Shown here: piece by piece, positions 43,388 through 54,800 of the stretch
Layout of the letters: the number at the start of each line of letters is the position of its first letter
Numbering within the stretch: the stretch's first letter is position 1
Origin: Pyropia yezoensis
Taxonomy: Eukaryota > Rhodophyta > Bangiophyceae > Bangiales > Bangiaceae
Length of the DNA: 64,000 nt
Direction of reading: 5' to 3'
NCBI GenBank assembly: GCA_009829735.1
Contig: CM020618.1
Location: 9,701,119-9,765,118, forward strand
Notes under the pieces: generated by a model
The model's input: the letters and a program-made list of their open reading frames with translations, nothing else
Database searches by the model: none
Told to the model about the DNA's origin: nothing
Translations under genes and position numbers: made by a program

Positions 43388-43488
43388 GCATGAGTAACTC
43401 CCAACACCGCCCACATTCATCACTCCAGGCGATGAATGACGCATGAGTAACTCCCAACACCACCCACATTCATCACTCCAGGCGATGA
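43388..43488. repeat. 53-bp tandem duplication in the MTHFR 3' flank
   Basis: A 48-bp segment starting GCATGAGTAACTCCCAACAC at 43388 is repeated at 43441 with one mismatch, an offset of 53 bp. It ends 17 bp from the MTHFR stop codon, so it probably lies in the 3' untranslated region. Confidence 0.85.
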
Positions 43489-43504
43489 CAACGGAACCAT
43501 GCCT

Positions 43505-45478
43505 CTACGCGGTGCGCGCCGACGCCTTGGTCGCCCCGCACGTCGACGGGATCACGTCGGAGAAGATCCTCCAGATATCCCCAGCCACAAAGTCGTTGTC
43601 CACCACGTTGATCAGCGAGTACGTGTCGTGGATGTTGCGCAGAACCCCCTTGGACGCGTCCTCCGCCTCGTACAGGTCCGCCCAGTGCGAAAGCCACAGA
43701 TTGAACGCCTCAGCCTTCCACACGCGGAACGAGTAGGGGTCCACAATCGTCGGCTGGATAATCTCCCGCTCGGGGAAGACGCCCCACGTCACGGCATTGG
43801 CGCCCGGGGTCTTCGAGTTGGTACGCAGCTCCTTCGAGTCCGCCTTCGCTGCGTACACCGTCAGGGAGGGGAAGCGCTCAGCGGCCTTGAAGAGGGCGTC
43901 TGTCATCTCGGGAGACGAAAAGAACTCCACGTACGCCTTTTGGTAGACAAACCCACCAGGCCCGCCCCAGCCGACGCTCATATCCGTCGAAGGGGCAGCG
44001 TTGACCCGCGGCTGCGAGTTGATCGTCATCAGCCCGTTGCGGTTCAACCAGAGCAGAGGTGCCGAAATGGCAACCGTCTCGTTGGCCAGCTCCGACGCCT
44101 CCACCCACGGGAGGCGCTTGAGGGAGCCCTTGAAGAAGCGCACAAAAACGTCCACCACGTCCTGCTCCGACCCGATGGGACCGTACAATTCACGCGAGGC
44201 AGCCCGAGCGTCTGCATTCGTCAGACCGCCAGAGCCAACCAGGTGATGGTTGGAGATGTCCCCAAACGCCGGCGACCGGTTGTCCCCCCAACGGCCATTG
44301 GGGAAGTCGTCCCACGCCGAAGTCCGCTCGAGGTACGACTTCGGCCGGTTGGCCCAGAAGATGGGCCGCACATCCTCCGTCCGACGCTTGTCCAGGGTAG
44401 CCGGCCGCCACGGAAGCGACCGGATGGACTGCGTTTGGGGGACGAGACCGAGCTGGTCTACCACCGCCATGACGCTCTTCTCCAGGTTGAGCGAGTAGAA
44501 ATGGATGCCCGGCGACAAGCCCGAGTCGAGAATGCGGCGGCACATGTCCGTAGCCATCTTGATGCCATACTCCTTGACCGCCGCATCATCGTCACGAATA
44601 GGCTCCAACGCCGCATCCACTGACGGAGGCACCTGGGTCTTGCAAAAGCCGGTCATGCGCTTGAAGCCGGCGTAGTTTTGAATGGGCAGGATGCCCGGCA
44701 GGATAGGCAGTTCCATGCCCCGCTTGCGACAGTCCAGTACAAACTTCAGGAAGACGTCCACGTCATAAAACATCTGGGTGATGATAAGGTCCGCACCTGC
44801 CTTCACCTTCTCCTCCAGGTAATCCATCTCCTGCTCGTACGTGATAGCGCCCGATAGGGAGCCTGCCGGGTGGCCCTCAGGGTAGCCAGCCACACAGATA
44901 CAAAAGTAGTCGCCGTACTCGGCGCGGATGAAGCGTACGAGGTCCACAGCGTGCGCAAAACCATCTTCACATTGCACCCACTCCTGCCCCGCGGGAGGGT
45001 CACCCCGCAGCGCCAGAATGTTGCGAATGCCTCGTGCTTTCGCCCCGTCTAGACCCTCCCGCACCTTGCCCGCGGGCATGTTCGTGCACGTCAGGTGCAT
45101 CATGCAGTCCAGGCCCAGGTACTTCTGAATATTGCCGCTCAGGTCCAGGGTTAGCTCCGATGTGGATCCACCCGCACCCCACGTCATGTCACAAAAGAGC
45201 GGCTCAACCCGGGACATCCGGTCAATGCGGTCGTACAGGTTTTCCACGCCCGAAGGGGTCTTGGGCGGGAAGTACTCGAAGGAGAAAAAGGTGCGCTGCT
45301 CCGCGACACGCTCCCGGATCTTGTCCGCAATGTGGGCCACCTGCCGCAGGTTCGGGTCCGTCTTGTGGCCCGTCGACGACAGGGCGGTCTGCAAAGCGGG
45401 CATGGCCGGCAGCGCCGCAGCCTTCTGGGCCGCCGTCGTTGGTGAGTCTGACGACCCAACCAGCACGGCGGACGACAT
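43505..45478 (-). CDS. MTHFR: Methylenetetrahydrofolate reductase
   Basis: 657 residues in one uninterrupted frame. It reduces 5,10-methylene-THF to 5-methyl-THF with FAD, feeding methionine synthesis; it acts in the cytosol. The TIM-barrel catalytic domain spans about 60-345, with the catalytic Glu in FSFEYFPPKT (E68), CDMTWGAGGST (96-106), LTCTNMP, ILALRGDPP and the ADLIITQMFYD block. The eukaryote-type regulatory domain follows (about 370-650), starting RSLPWRPATLDKRRTEDVRPIFWANRP. That is the domain that binds S-adenosylmethionine in animals and fungi, so SAM feedback is possible. Length matches the family (human 656). The ATG at 45478 was chosen as the first of the frame; the first 45 residues are low complexity and not conserved. 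No intron is needed. Confidence 0.95.
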   Translation of the reverse strand: MSSAVLVGSSDSPTTAAQKAAALPAMPALQTALSSTGHKTDPNLRQVAHIADKIRERVAEQRTFFSFEYFPPKTPSGVENLYDRIDRMSRVEPLFCDMTWGAGGSTSELTLDLSGNIQKYLGLDCMMHLTCTNMPAGKVREGLDGAKARGIRNILALRGDPPAGQEWVQCEDGFAHAVDLVRFIRAEYGDYFCICVAGYPEGHPAGSLSGAITYEQEMDYLEEKVKAGADLIITQMFYDVDVFLKFVLDCRKRGMELPILPGILPIQNYAGFKRMTGFCKTQVPPSVDAALEPIRDDDAAVKEYGIKMATDMCRRILDSGLSPGIHFYSLNLEKSVMAVVDQLGLVPQTQSIRSLPWRPATLDKRRTEDVRPIFWANRPKSYLERTSAWDDFPNGRWGDNRSPAFGDISNHHLVGSGGLTNADARAASRELYGPIGSEQDVVDVFVRFFKGSLKRLPWVEASELANETVAISAPLLWLNRNGLMTINSQPRVNAAPSTDMSVGWGGPGGFVYQKAYVEFFSSPEMTDALFKAAERFPSLTVYAAKADSKELRTNSKTPGANAVTWGVFPEREIIQPTIVDPYSFRVWKAEAFNLWLSHWADLYEAEDASKGVLRNIHDTYSLINVVDNDFVAGDIWRIFSDVIPSTCGATKASARTA

Positions 45479-45976
45479 CGTGACAGCGGTGGAAGGGTCA
45501 ACGAGTCAAAGACTAAGAGTGGGGAGAGAGAACGTGACCGCGAGCGCAAGTGCACACGGCAGGCGCAAGCGACAGTGACTCAGACGGAAGGACGACGGTC
45601 ACGGTGGAAAGGAGAAACGGCGCTACGGCCGACCAATGGTGGTACTGTTGGTGCCAGTCGCGGCTCCTGGGCACCGACACTCGCCAGCTGCGAGGGCCGC
45701 ACGCCGGAACACACGGAATCACGGGGCCCTCAGCGTCGATCGTGTCGCCGCCGTTGGCCACATTGCCCCAGACATCCCCGCGAGCCAGGGGCCGAGAGCA
45801 CGTCGAATTAGGGCTCGTGGAGAGGTTTTGGTCACGAGCCGGGAAGGCATCGCCATTATTAGAGACTTTCAGCAACGAGGATTCCCATAAGAATATGTTA
45901 TTCTCATGCCACGTGTATCCCCCGTGTGAGACTGGTATGGAGTGACCCCTTTTTTTGGCTTTTCTGGCAGCTTTAA
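45479..45976. other. Intergenic upstream of MTHFR
   Basis: Presumed promoter side of MTHFR. No recognised element or motif apart from mixed sequence. Confidence 0.4.
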
Positions 45977-45984
45977 CCTACAGG
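45977..45984. repeat. 8-bp target duplication CCTACAGG, left
   Basis: Identical to 47001-47008 on the other side of the element. Eight base pairs is the hallmark length of hAT insertions. Confidence 0.92.
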
Positions 45985-47000
45985 CAGAGGCGGGATTATA
46001 ATCATTTATGGCTGGATGACAATTGATTATAATCAACCCCTTGATTTTAAATCGTATGGAGCGATTTTTATTGATTACAATCATTGGCCATGATTATAAT
46101 AATTCAAGCCGAATTAGGTAACAATAAACGCGTCAGTCGAGTTTGTGACGCCCGAAAAGATGCCGCAGCAGCCGCGTGTGCCAACGACATGTCACGCTGT
46201 TCTCTTTACTCGTTCTCTGCATCAGCAACGGCTGTCAGTCGAGAAACTAGCTCATGCGCTCCCGCCACACTCGCTATATCTTCGGCGACCAGTGCGTCAG
46301 TCCCCTCGCCTTCGTTTAGCCTCTGCGCAAGCACGCCATTCCCACAGGCGCCCTTGACGCCATCATCTCCATTGGAACCAGCTCCTGTGGTTGCTTCACC
46401 GGCTTCACTCAGACCTTGAGAGCTCAGCATGCCCAGCAGGTTGGAGCAGGCAGGCAAGTGAGATTTGTAGCGTCCCACCTGCCACGACAAGCGGGCCAGG
46501 CACTCTCTGCAGGTCATCTTGCGGTCGGATTTGTCGATCGTGAAGTAGGAGCTGCACTCTGTCGCCGGCCGACCACGCTTCAGGGGACGAGAAAGTATGG
46601 CACTCCGGTCATCAGTTGCGTCTGGCGAGACGCTGCTGCCAGCGGGGAGTCCTCTGCTTGTCGATGCGCCAAGAGCCGCACTTGTAGCGGGGGATCCTGA
46701 CGCCGACGCGACAGTTTCGTTCCCAGTGGGGGGAGTTGCCTGGGAATCCATGGTCCAAGTGGCGGGTGGGAGGATGCAATGAGCCATCCTTGCGGCGGCC
46801 ACGGCTGGTGGACAGCGTCAAGACGCCGTTGATACTCTCTTGGGGTAATATCTAGGTGCCCCCTGGCTCTGAGAAAGTACTCCGCTGTTAGTTACCGCCG
46901 AATGCCCATGAGATTCTAATCAAAAGCGCCGTGATGATAATGATTATAGTCATTATAATCAACGTGATTATAATCAAATATAAAGTACCTCCCACCTCTG
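45985..47000 (-). mobile_element. Non-autonomous hAT element with complete ends
   Basis: The element is 1016 bp. Its left end is CAGAGGCGGGA and its right end is TCCCACCTCTG, giving 11-bp terminal inverted repeats with one mismatch and the CAG start typical of hAT. Both ends carry AT-rich subterminal repeats of the palindrome TGATTATAATCA and variants (about 45993-46098 on the left, 46937-46977 on the right). It encodes only a BED-finger protein and no transposase core, so it must move, if at all, by a transposase made elsewhere. Confidence 0.93.
46206..46802 (-). CDS. BED-type zinc-finger protein of the hAT element
   Basis: 198 residues from 46802; a likelier start is MDSQATPP at 46751. A Ser/Thr/Ala-rich N-terminus is followed by RGRPATECSSYF and a BED-like finger with C98, C101, H115 and C119 (C-x2-C-x13-H-x3-C). 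In autonomous hAT transposases this finger binds the subterminal repeats at the N-terminus. Here the frame stops about 80 residues later without the DDE core or dimerisation domain. It could be a decayed exon of a full transposase or a stand-alone DNA-binding protein. Confidence 0.65.
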   Translation of the reverse strand: MAAARMAHCILPPATWTMDSQATPPTGNETVASASGSPATSAALGASTSRGLPAGSSVSPDATDDRSAILSRPLKRGRPATECSSYFTIDKSDRKMTCRECLARLSWQVGRYKSHLPACSNLLGMLSSQGLSEAGEATTGAGSNGDDGVKGACGNGVLAQRLNEGEGTDALVAEDIASVAGAHELVSRLTAVADAENE

Positions 47001-47008
47001 CCTACAGG
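47001..47008. repeat. 8-bp target duplication CCTACAGG, right
   Basis: Perfect copy of 45977-45984, directly outside the right terminal inverted repeat. Confidence 0.92.
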
Positions 47009-47799
47009 ATGTTCACATCAGAAGTACATACTGGGTGCCACGTGGGGAGCCCTGACTGCAATGAAGAGCTCTTGGTTCGGCCGTTTCGTTCAGACAGCAA
47101 TTTGGGGCGCAGGGGCCCCCTCAGGGAGAGCCCGCTACCCCTGCAGAAGCGCATGGTAGCGCCAGCCCTCGTGCCACCGCCTAGTGCGCCTCCGTACCCT
47201 CCCTGGCCATCCCCACCACCACGCACTTTCCCTCTTTCTCGCCTTCTCCTGCGCTCAACAGCTTCATCCTCCCCTTCGCCCCTCCTCCCCCTCGTCGTCT
47301 CATCATATCCACCTCGCTCCCCGTTTTACTCGTCGCGGCTCAGCCCCTCGTCTGCGCAACTGCGTCGCCCTCACCTTCCCCCTTGTGAAGGGAAGCGTGA
47401 TGGAGCTGGGGATGTAAGAATAGCAGCGAAAGAACGAGGAGTTGATGCCGCATGGGCTGAGAGCGGCGGGTGCGGTGTGGCGATGGCCGAGATAAAAAGT
47501 AGAGCAGCGACAGCATTTCCATCTTTGTAACAGGCGCGCCCGCCCGTAAGGCGGGTGATGCGGGAGAGATCGGAGAGAGACGTAAGAGCTATTTCATACG
47601 CTTTCCTGCCGGTGCGTGCGGTAGGGGGAGTACAAGGTGGAGGAGGTGTGCTGACAAACAGCAGGATGCACGGTCATGCGACAAAATGTTTCCCGCGAAG
47701 GTAGTGGGCACGACTCAAATGGGCTTCTGCCAACTGTTGCCTCATAGCGTCAGTTACCTCCCAGAATAACGTATTCTCGCTTGCTGAAAATCATGCCCA
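47009..47799. other. Unassigned, pyrimidine-rich in part
   Basis: No gene is recognised. About 47180-47345 is strongly C/T-rich on the + strand. Confidence 0.4.
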
Positions 47800-48165
47800 T
47801 GACATTCGCGTGCCACGTTGGCGGCAGTTTTAGGTATATGTCGCGGATTTTTCTGGGGCACTTGAAGTTCGTCGTTTGAGGGCAGTAGTCGATGCAGGTC
47901 GTCGAGCTCTTTCTTCTTGCATCTCTTCCTTCTCCGCTTGCCTTTGTGTTGTACGCCTCTGTCTCTATGAGAATGTCCCGTATAAAGTTCCAACGGACGG
48001 TCGGAAAGTGTCAAGTTCTTTAGGAGCTGGGCGGGCTACCTTCTCGGAGCTGGCCCGATTTGCACCTGTTTCGCGCCCCCGAGCAAAAGGATAGGCGTAC
48101 CAGAAGGCAAATAGTCCAACGAGCGCACGCGGACACCTGCTGTGGCCGGCTACTTTGCGCATGGA
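47800..48165 (+). repeat. Dispersed repeat, copy 1
   Basis: Matches the reverse complement of about 62405-62700 in a series of blocks, for example the stretch from GGACGGTCG through GCGGGCTACCTTC and CTGTTTCGCGCC to AAGGCAAATAGTC. Translated, both copies keep DGR.xSS...G..RATF.E.ARFA.VSR, so the repeat may derive from a coding sequence. Family unknown. Confidence 0.6.
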
Positions 48166-48949
48166 GCACTGACTTACTTCAAATAGAAGACGCCATCTTC
48201 GGACGCCTCTACCGAACTCCGTTGGACCAACCTCGAGTAGAATGAAATATCCATAGTAAGCCACCACACACGATACGGGAATTCTCGATAGAAAAGCCCG
48301 TTGATGAAAGTCTGTATTAGATAGGTATCCCGTGTCAAAATAAAACATACGCAAATATTTACATGTAAGTACTTCTGCTGTATGAATTTTGTCCTGGTGG
48401 CCCGAGACCGAGACAAAGAGTGAATTCGGACCTTGAGGAACAGGGCATTGGCTGGGCAGCGCTCTCAGCTGCTTGGAAACCCAATCATGCGGTCGTATCC
48501 CGGGCCAGAAACAGCTGCAACTGTTTCTCACTATTTCTTCTCAGAAGCTTGAGGTTTTCTACTGTCAGGAGCACTTTGACGGGAGATCTTGGCGAAACCA
48601 CTTGTTTCCCGGGAGATGCGAAGAAAAGTAGTGGCGATTCCATCCTGTGGAGGCACATCGGCCTTGGAGTCGGTCCCAGCGGCGTATCTGATTGGCTGAG
48701 AGCCTGTGTGAGAGAGCCAGTCTCAGTCAGCCGGGACAGAATTCCGAAATTAGTAATGTCACGCTCCAAAGACGGGGGAGTGATGTGCAATCACGCTTGA
48801 TCATGCCCGATCACGTCTTGCTGTAGGCCTCAAGCACAAAGGGTCCCCCCTTTGCATTTGCTTATTCGTCTCTCATAACGTGGCATATACAAAATGGAGT
48901 CAATGCCGTTGCGCAGCAACCCACCTCCCGACGAGTCTCTTCAATGCTT
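48166..48949. other. Unassigned
   Basis: No gene is recognised; this is the left flank of element D. Confidence 0.4.
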
Positions 48950-48954
48950 AATAT
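48950..48954. repeat. Target-site duplication AATAT, left
   Basis: AATAT abuts the LTR at 48955 and recurs at 58328-58332 after the other LTR. Confidence 0.92.
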
Positions 48955-49423
48955 TGTGGCAAAAACCTCTCGCACACGCGACACCCAAGGTCGGGCGGTG
49001 TACAAGGGCTGCCTCACGTGTCGGGGGAACCGGAAGATGTGCAAGTCGCACACACTCTATCCCTGTTGTGGGGCAATCCCCCCACTGACAAACAAGAAGA
49101 TGGTGTGTGGTCCAACAGTTTCTTGGTCGGGACGGGGAAGCAGGGCCAAGCCCCGCTGTCCCTCCCCTTATCCCCCCAGGGTCCCCTCAGAATCTCGCCA
49201 CTCAGAATCTCCCACCCCAGCACCTGCCCACCGGGCCACACGAAAATTCAAGACGATAAATGCAGAAAACCCTCCAATCCAAGTTGGATTTACTACAAAG
49301 CTAACTATCCCAAACTTAGGGAATATGGACCCAAATGCAGGGGGAGGAACGGGTCAGGCTAGTGGCCTGCCGCCCCTTGCATGGCACGTGTTGCCCCCCT
49401 ACCTGGGGGTCAATACTGCCACA
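48955..49423 (-). repeat. LTR of element D (3' in element orientation)
   Basis: 469 bp, TGTGGCA...TGCCACA ends, bordered outside by AATAT and inside by the polypurine tract. Confidence 0.95.
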
Positions 49424-49761
49424 CTCCCCTCTCCTCAGTTCCGACCGACCCGGTCGGCCCTGTGAGGGGGTGCGTAAACGCACGTCTCGGCGTTGGGGGC
49501 GCGACTTGCTGTCCCCCCTCGAGTACGTAACGCGGATGTGGAGGCGGTCACGTTGACCGCCCCTCTCCTCAAGCTTGCCCTTTCGGCAGATTGCTCTCCC
49601 CGATTCTCACTTCACCACCACCAACACATCCCCTTCACCTTCCCCTGGGCCGCCCCACGCTGGGGAGGCCACCCATCTACCCACGATCCGAGCCCCCCTC
49701 AACTCGAGGCTGGTCTCGTGCCGCTGTAGCCAGGGCGTCTCTCCCCAACTTGGGAAGAGCC

Positions 49762-51705
49762 ATGGAGACCCCGGGGGTGGAGACAGACTCCCTTGATGAA
49801 CGTATGGAGGACACCTCCTACGGTGCAGCGCCCGCCGGGACTTCCGGCGGGGGCTCCGCGATCGCTCCGGGGGATGGGACTCCCGCGTCACCCGGCTTTG
49901 GGTTGACGGCGGGATCTCCCCCGGAAGCGGGCCAAGTCGTCCCACGTGAGGCCTTAGGGCGGTGGTTCTACCCCGCTTGGCCTCTGTATGAGGAGGGGTT
50001 GACTGTTCTTCGCTGTGGCCGACTTGGAACAGCGATGGGTCGGGTATGGGACCGCCTACGAGAGAAGTATCCCCGTAGGGTCGGGTTCCCTGCCGGCTTC
50101 AGGACGGACCAGTTTGCCTTCCTGGACGATGAGGAAGTCGAAGACGTACAGCGGGCCAAGGCCATGGTGGACCGCGGGGGAACTATCCCGGGTCCCGGCG
50201 ACTTGCCGACTTTTACATGGGACGCGGTGGAAACTCGCCCCCCGTACCTTAACGAGGCCGATCCGCACACTCATCACTTTGATGTGCGGATGGAGAAGGA
50301 CTTCTGGCGAGGTCCCTACTTGGTGACCTCGGCTCAACTTGAGTTTCCGCAGCAGTCCGCTGCCAGTAAGGAGCAGTACTACCCGAAGAAGCCCGGGTGG
50401 TGGCCTCAAGTTGAGGTCCCCTACGGGTTCCCGGCGTTGCTGCCTCGGTTCCTCGACCACTTCGGCTCCGTCATGTTGACGGCTAGCCCAGATCACCTGG
50501 TGTGGGCCATGTTGGCCACCCAGTGGCTCCTCGAGGTCATGTCGACCTGGGTGTCCTGTGTCCAGCGGCGGGGGATGCTCTGGCATCTTCCCCTTCGGCT
50601 TATCCAAGGTTTGGAACAGCTCACCCCTCAGCTAGTTGCTGAGGGGTGCTCATCAGGACAACTCACTCTACTTGAGGAGATGCTCCGCCTCCACAAGTTT
50701 ATCGAGTGGGAGAGCATCGAGCACAAGTTGCGCCGCCCCACTCGTGGGCCCAAGGACGATGGCGCACTTCGCCAGTTCGTATGGGTCGCTCGTGAACTTC
50801 ACGACGGCCGTGTGGTACTACGAGCGGGGTTGGGCATCGGGGACTACCCGTATGCCCCGGGGGTGGATCGCCACACTGCGCCACCCCCGGACAAGGCCAT
50901 AGTGATGGCCGTGCCCTCTCATGATGACCACATGACTCAACCCACTGCGGGGGCCCCGAGTAGGGGTCGCAGTTACACTTGGGCACCGCCACCTCGGCGT
51001 GCCCCTCCGCTTCCTCCTGTCCCCTAGCAGCCGCACGGGGACATCCCGATTAGCGTGGCCATTGAGTCGTCCACCCCGGTGTCCCCCAACTTGGGGGCCA
51101 CCCTTCCGACGGTATACCCCAAGTTGGTGTTACCGGCCACGCCTCTGACGTCAGAGATAATGATCACCACGTTGGTGCGCACCATTTCCTGGTTGGCCAC
51201 GTCGACCGCAACCCTTCAATTTTCCGAGACTCCTCAACTTGAGGAGCGCGTTCGTACTGCTGTGGCGACCGCGAGTTGCGAGTCGGTGGCGGAGTTCATG
51301 ACGGCCGAGTTGGCTCGCATCGGGGCTATTATGCCCCAGCCAGCCAAACTTGGGCGTGGCAAACGTCGTGCGAGCCGAGCATACTCGCCTCCTCGCCGTC
51401 GTCGCCGACGCTCACGGCGCTCTCCCTCCGTGTCGGAAGACGAGTTGTCTTACTCCGTCTCGGAGTCCTCTACTCCGTCAGAGTCGGAGTCGATCCGGCG
51501 TCTGCGTCGCCAACTTGCGCACAAGACTAAGCAGAAGAGCAGCCGCGGTCGTCGCCACTTGCGCGACCGTGAGGGGCGCGACGGTCCCGACTTGGAGCCG
51601 CCGGCCCCGCCGACTGGTGGGGAGCGCTATCGACGTGGGTCTCGCCGCTCGCCTCCACGTGAGGGCGAGGGCCGTGGGGTTCGAGAGTCTAGCATGCATG
51701 CCTAG
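49762..51705 (+). pseudogene. Antisense-ORF region of element D
   Basis: Starts METPGVETDSLDERMEDT and follows the element A protein to the Arg/Ser-rich tail. It is broken about once. About a dozen amino-acid differences from A are seen in the first 400 residues, with visibly more silent differences in the DNA. Confidence 0.88.
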
Positions 51706-51816
51706 TTGGCAGCTGCCTTTGTTGTGAGAGTGTGAGGGTTAGGGCTGTAGTTAAAAGCCACTCTGCGTACCACTTCGGCTTGAAGCACTCTCTTGGCACT
51801 GTTACTCGGCCTTCCC

Positions 51817-54800
51817 TCACGTTGCGGGGGGGCTGTTAGGGTCTATCTCATTCCGGGCACAGTATGCCCGGACCTTCTCAGCGGGAAGGTCCTCCACATA
51901 TTCCCACGTATCTTTCTTGGCTTTGTAGCCGAACCAACGCACCCTCAACATGAGGCGGTTAGTGTCTTCATCCCAGCCGTGGTCGATGAACTTATCGAAC
52001 ACGTACTTCTGCGGGCCCTGTTTGGCCGCAGGCAGCGAAGGTAGGCGCCACGCTTCCAACGCACGCGCCCAAGCTGGGTCGCCTGCAGGCGGTGGTGCAA
52101 CGTTGACCACGTCCTGTCCGTTCACTGTGCGGACCCCATCGTCACTCTCGATGGTGAAGCGCCGCCCATCAGTACGAAGGAACTGGTACGGCCCCTTCGT
52201 CTGGAATACCAACTTACTCCCAGTTGGGGTGTGTGAGTGAACCAGTACCCAGTCATCCTGCTCGGGGACATGTTTAGCATTGCGCACCTTTTTGTCAAAG
52301 GTACGCTTGTAGCGCTTTCGTGCTTTGTCCATCTCAGCCCTGACTTTAGGGATGAGTTTCTCAAGCCTAGCAGCGAACTCCGCCTTACTCTCAGTAGGAG
52401 TAGGCGTACTGCCACCATCCTCCCTTGTTGGGAGCGGCCGCCGCACGGCAATAGACCGCACGCGACGGGGGGTCACAAAAGCGAGGGGTACTTCCCCGGT
52501 AGATGAGTAAACCTGCGAATTGTAGGCAGTGGTAAGAATAGAAATGTATTGGTCCCACGTTTTCACGTGCTCACTCACATAGTGGCGCAGCTGCCGAACA
52601 ATAGTTTTGTTGAAGCGCTCCACCTGCTCATTAGTTTGTGGGTGGTAGGGGGTAGCATAGTTTGCCTTAACCCCCTACATATCCAGCACTCCCTGAAACA
52701 GTACGGACGCAAATTGTGGTCCATTGTCCGATAGTGTACTATCCGGGATGCCATACGCGGCAACCCAGTGATCTAGGAAGGCTGACACGGCCGACATGGC
52801 CGTGATCTCTGCCAGTGGGATCGCTCGCGTAAGTTTCGTGAAGCGGTTACAGATGACCAGGAGGTACTGGTTGCCCTCCTCGGTCACTGGCAGCGGCCAA
52901 AGGATGTCCATTGCCAACGCGGCAAAGGGCTCCTGTGCCGGGAACAGTAGCATAGCCGTAGTAGGCCGCCGTTCCATCAGACGGTTCTGTGCACAACTTG
53001 TGCAGGCAGCCACCGAACTATAGATGTCCACCACAATGGACCGCCAGTAGTACCTGGTCCTCAGGGTCTGGTACAGTTTACTAGACCCCAGGTGTCCACC
53101 TGTGGGAGCGTTATGCTCCCTCTCAAGGATACTGTCCTTGAGAGACGCGGGGATCACAAGTTGTTCGGTCCCCTGGAATACCCCCCTCCTCAAGAGGAGG
53201 CTATCGTCCCCGATAAAGAACCGCGTCTCCGCCACCGTATCTAGTGTATCCCTCTGCGACTTGCAGAAGGGGTCCTCGGCCTGGGACTTCACCACCTCGT
53301 CCAGGGACAGGGGCAAGTACTTCTTGTTCCCTGGCGCCTCGGGGTCCAACGCCTGACCCGAGCGCGTGACTACCCCCACGATGGGGATGTCCTCATCGAC
53401 TGAGTTAGTGTCCAGCCCCTCGGTAGGTACCCGAGAAAGGCCGTCGGCAAGGGCATGCTGCCTGCCAGGTCGGTACTCAATATCAAAGTTGAAGGGTGCC
53501 AGTCGCACCCTCCACCGGTTGAGACGAGTGTTCGTACAATCCGTCTTGAAGATGAACTGCAACGCGCGGTGGTCACAGCGGATGAGGAACTTGTCACCCT
53601 CTAGGTAGTGACGAAGTGACGTCACCGCCCACACCACTGCGAGTCCTTCCAACTCGGTGACTCCGTAGCTCTTCTCGGCCGAGTTCAGCCCCTTGCTGAA
53701 GTATCCCACCGGCAAGTACTCCTTGTCCGGCTGCTGCTGAAGCAACACACAACCAAGTTGGTCGTAGCTAGCGTCCACATCCAGGATGTAGTGGCCTCCC
53801 AACCTGGGAATAGCCAGGATAGGGGGCCTCAGCAGAAGGTCCCGAAGAGTCTCAAAGGATTCCTGCTCCACCCGACTTGGGGGAGGCAGGTTCTTCGGTA
53901 GCGTTGAGCTAACTAGCTCATTCAATGGCTTCGCCACCTTGGCGAACCCCTTGGTGAAACGTCGGTACACGTTACACATCCCGAGGAAGCTCCTCATCTG
54001 AGTCTGGGTCCGGGGGTACTGAGCCTTACGGATGGCCCTCAAGTTCTTCTCGTTGACACTGAGGCGCCTCGGACGGACAACATGTCCCAAGTACTCCACC
54101 TCTTGAGTAAAGAGGTGGCACTTACTCGCCTTCAGTGACACACCGGCGTCAGCAAGTAGCTTGAACACCTGGCCAAGATGGCCAATGTGTTCCTCCGGAC
54201 TTCGGGAGAACACAATGATATCGTCTAGGTACACGAGACAGATCTGCCACCGTACTCCGGCCAGAATCATGTCCATAGCGCGCTGGAAAGTTGCCGGCGC
54301 GTTGCACAGTCCAAACGGTAGGCGCTTGCACTTGTAGGTACCACAGTGACAGGTAAAGGTAGTTTTATGCCTGTCTTCCGGGGCAATGGGAATTTGCCAG
54401 TACCCCGCGTTACAGTCCAGGGTAGAGAACACGTTTGCCTCCCCCAGAGAGTCCAGACCGTCGTCCATCCTAGGTAGGGGATAACTGTCCTTCACCGTGC
54501 TCTCGTTGAGCTTACGGTAGTTTTTACAGAACCGTGCGGTCCCATCAACTTTGGGGACGATAACCACCGGACTCGCCCACTCGGCGTTGCTGGCCCCGAT
54601 CACATCGAGGGCCTCCATGCGAGCGACTTGCTCCTTAACGAGGGCCCTTGAACGGGCCCCTCCCCTATACGATTGTTGGCGTATAGGGGGTGCACCGGGC
54701 TTCAACTCGATCCGGTGTTGGGTGGCTCTCATGAATCCCAATTGACCATCCCACAACTTGTGATATTGGTCCAAGAGGCGTTCAACTTGAACCCTCAACC

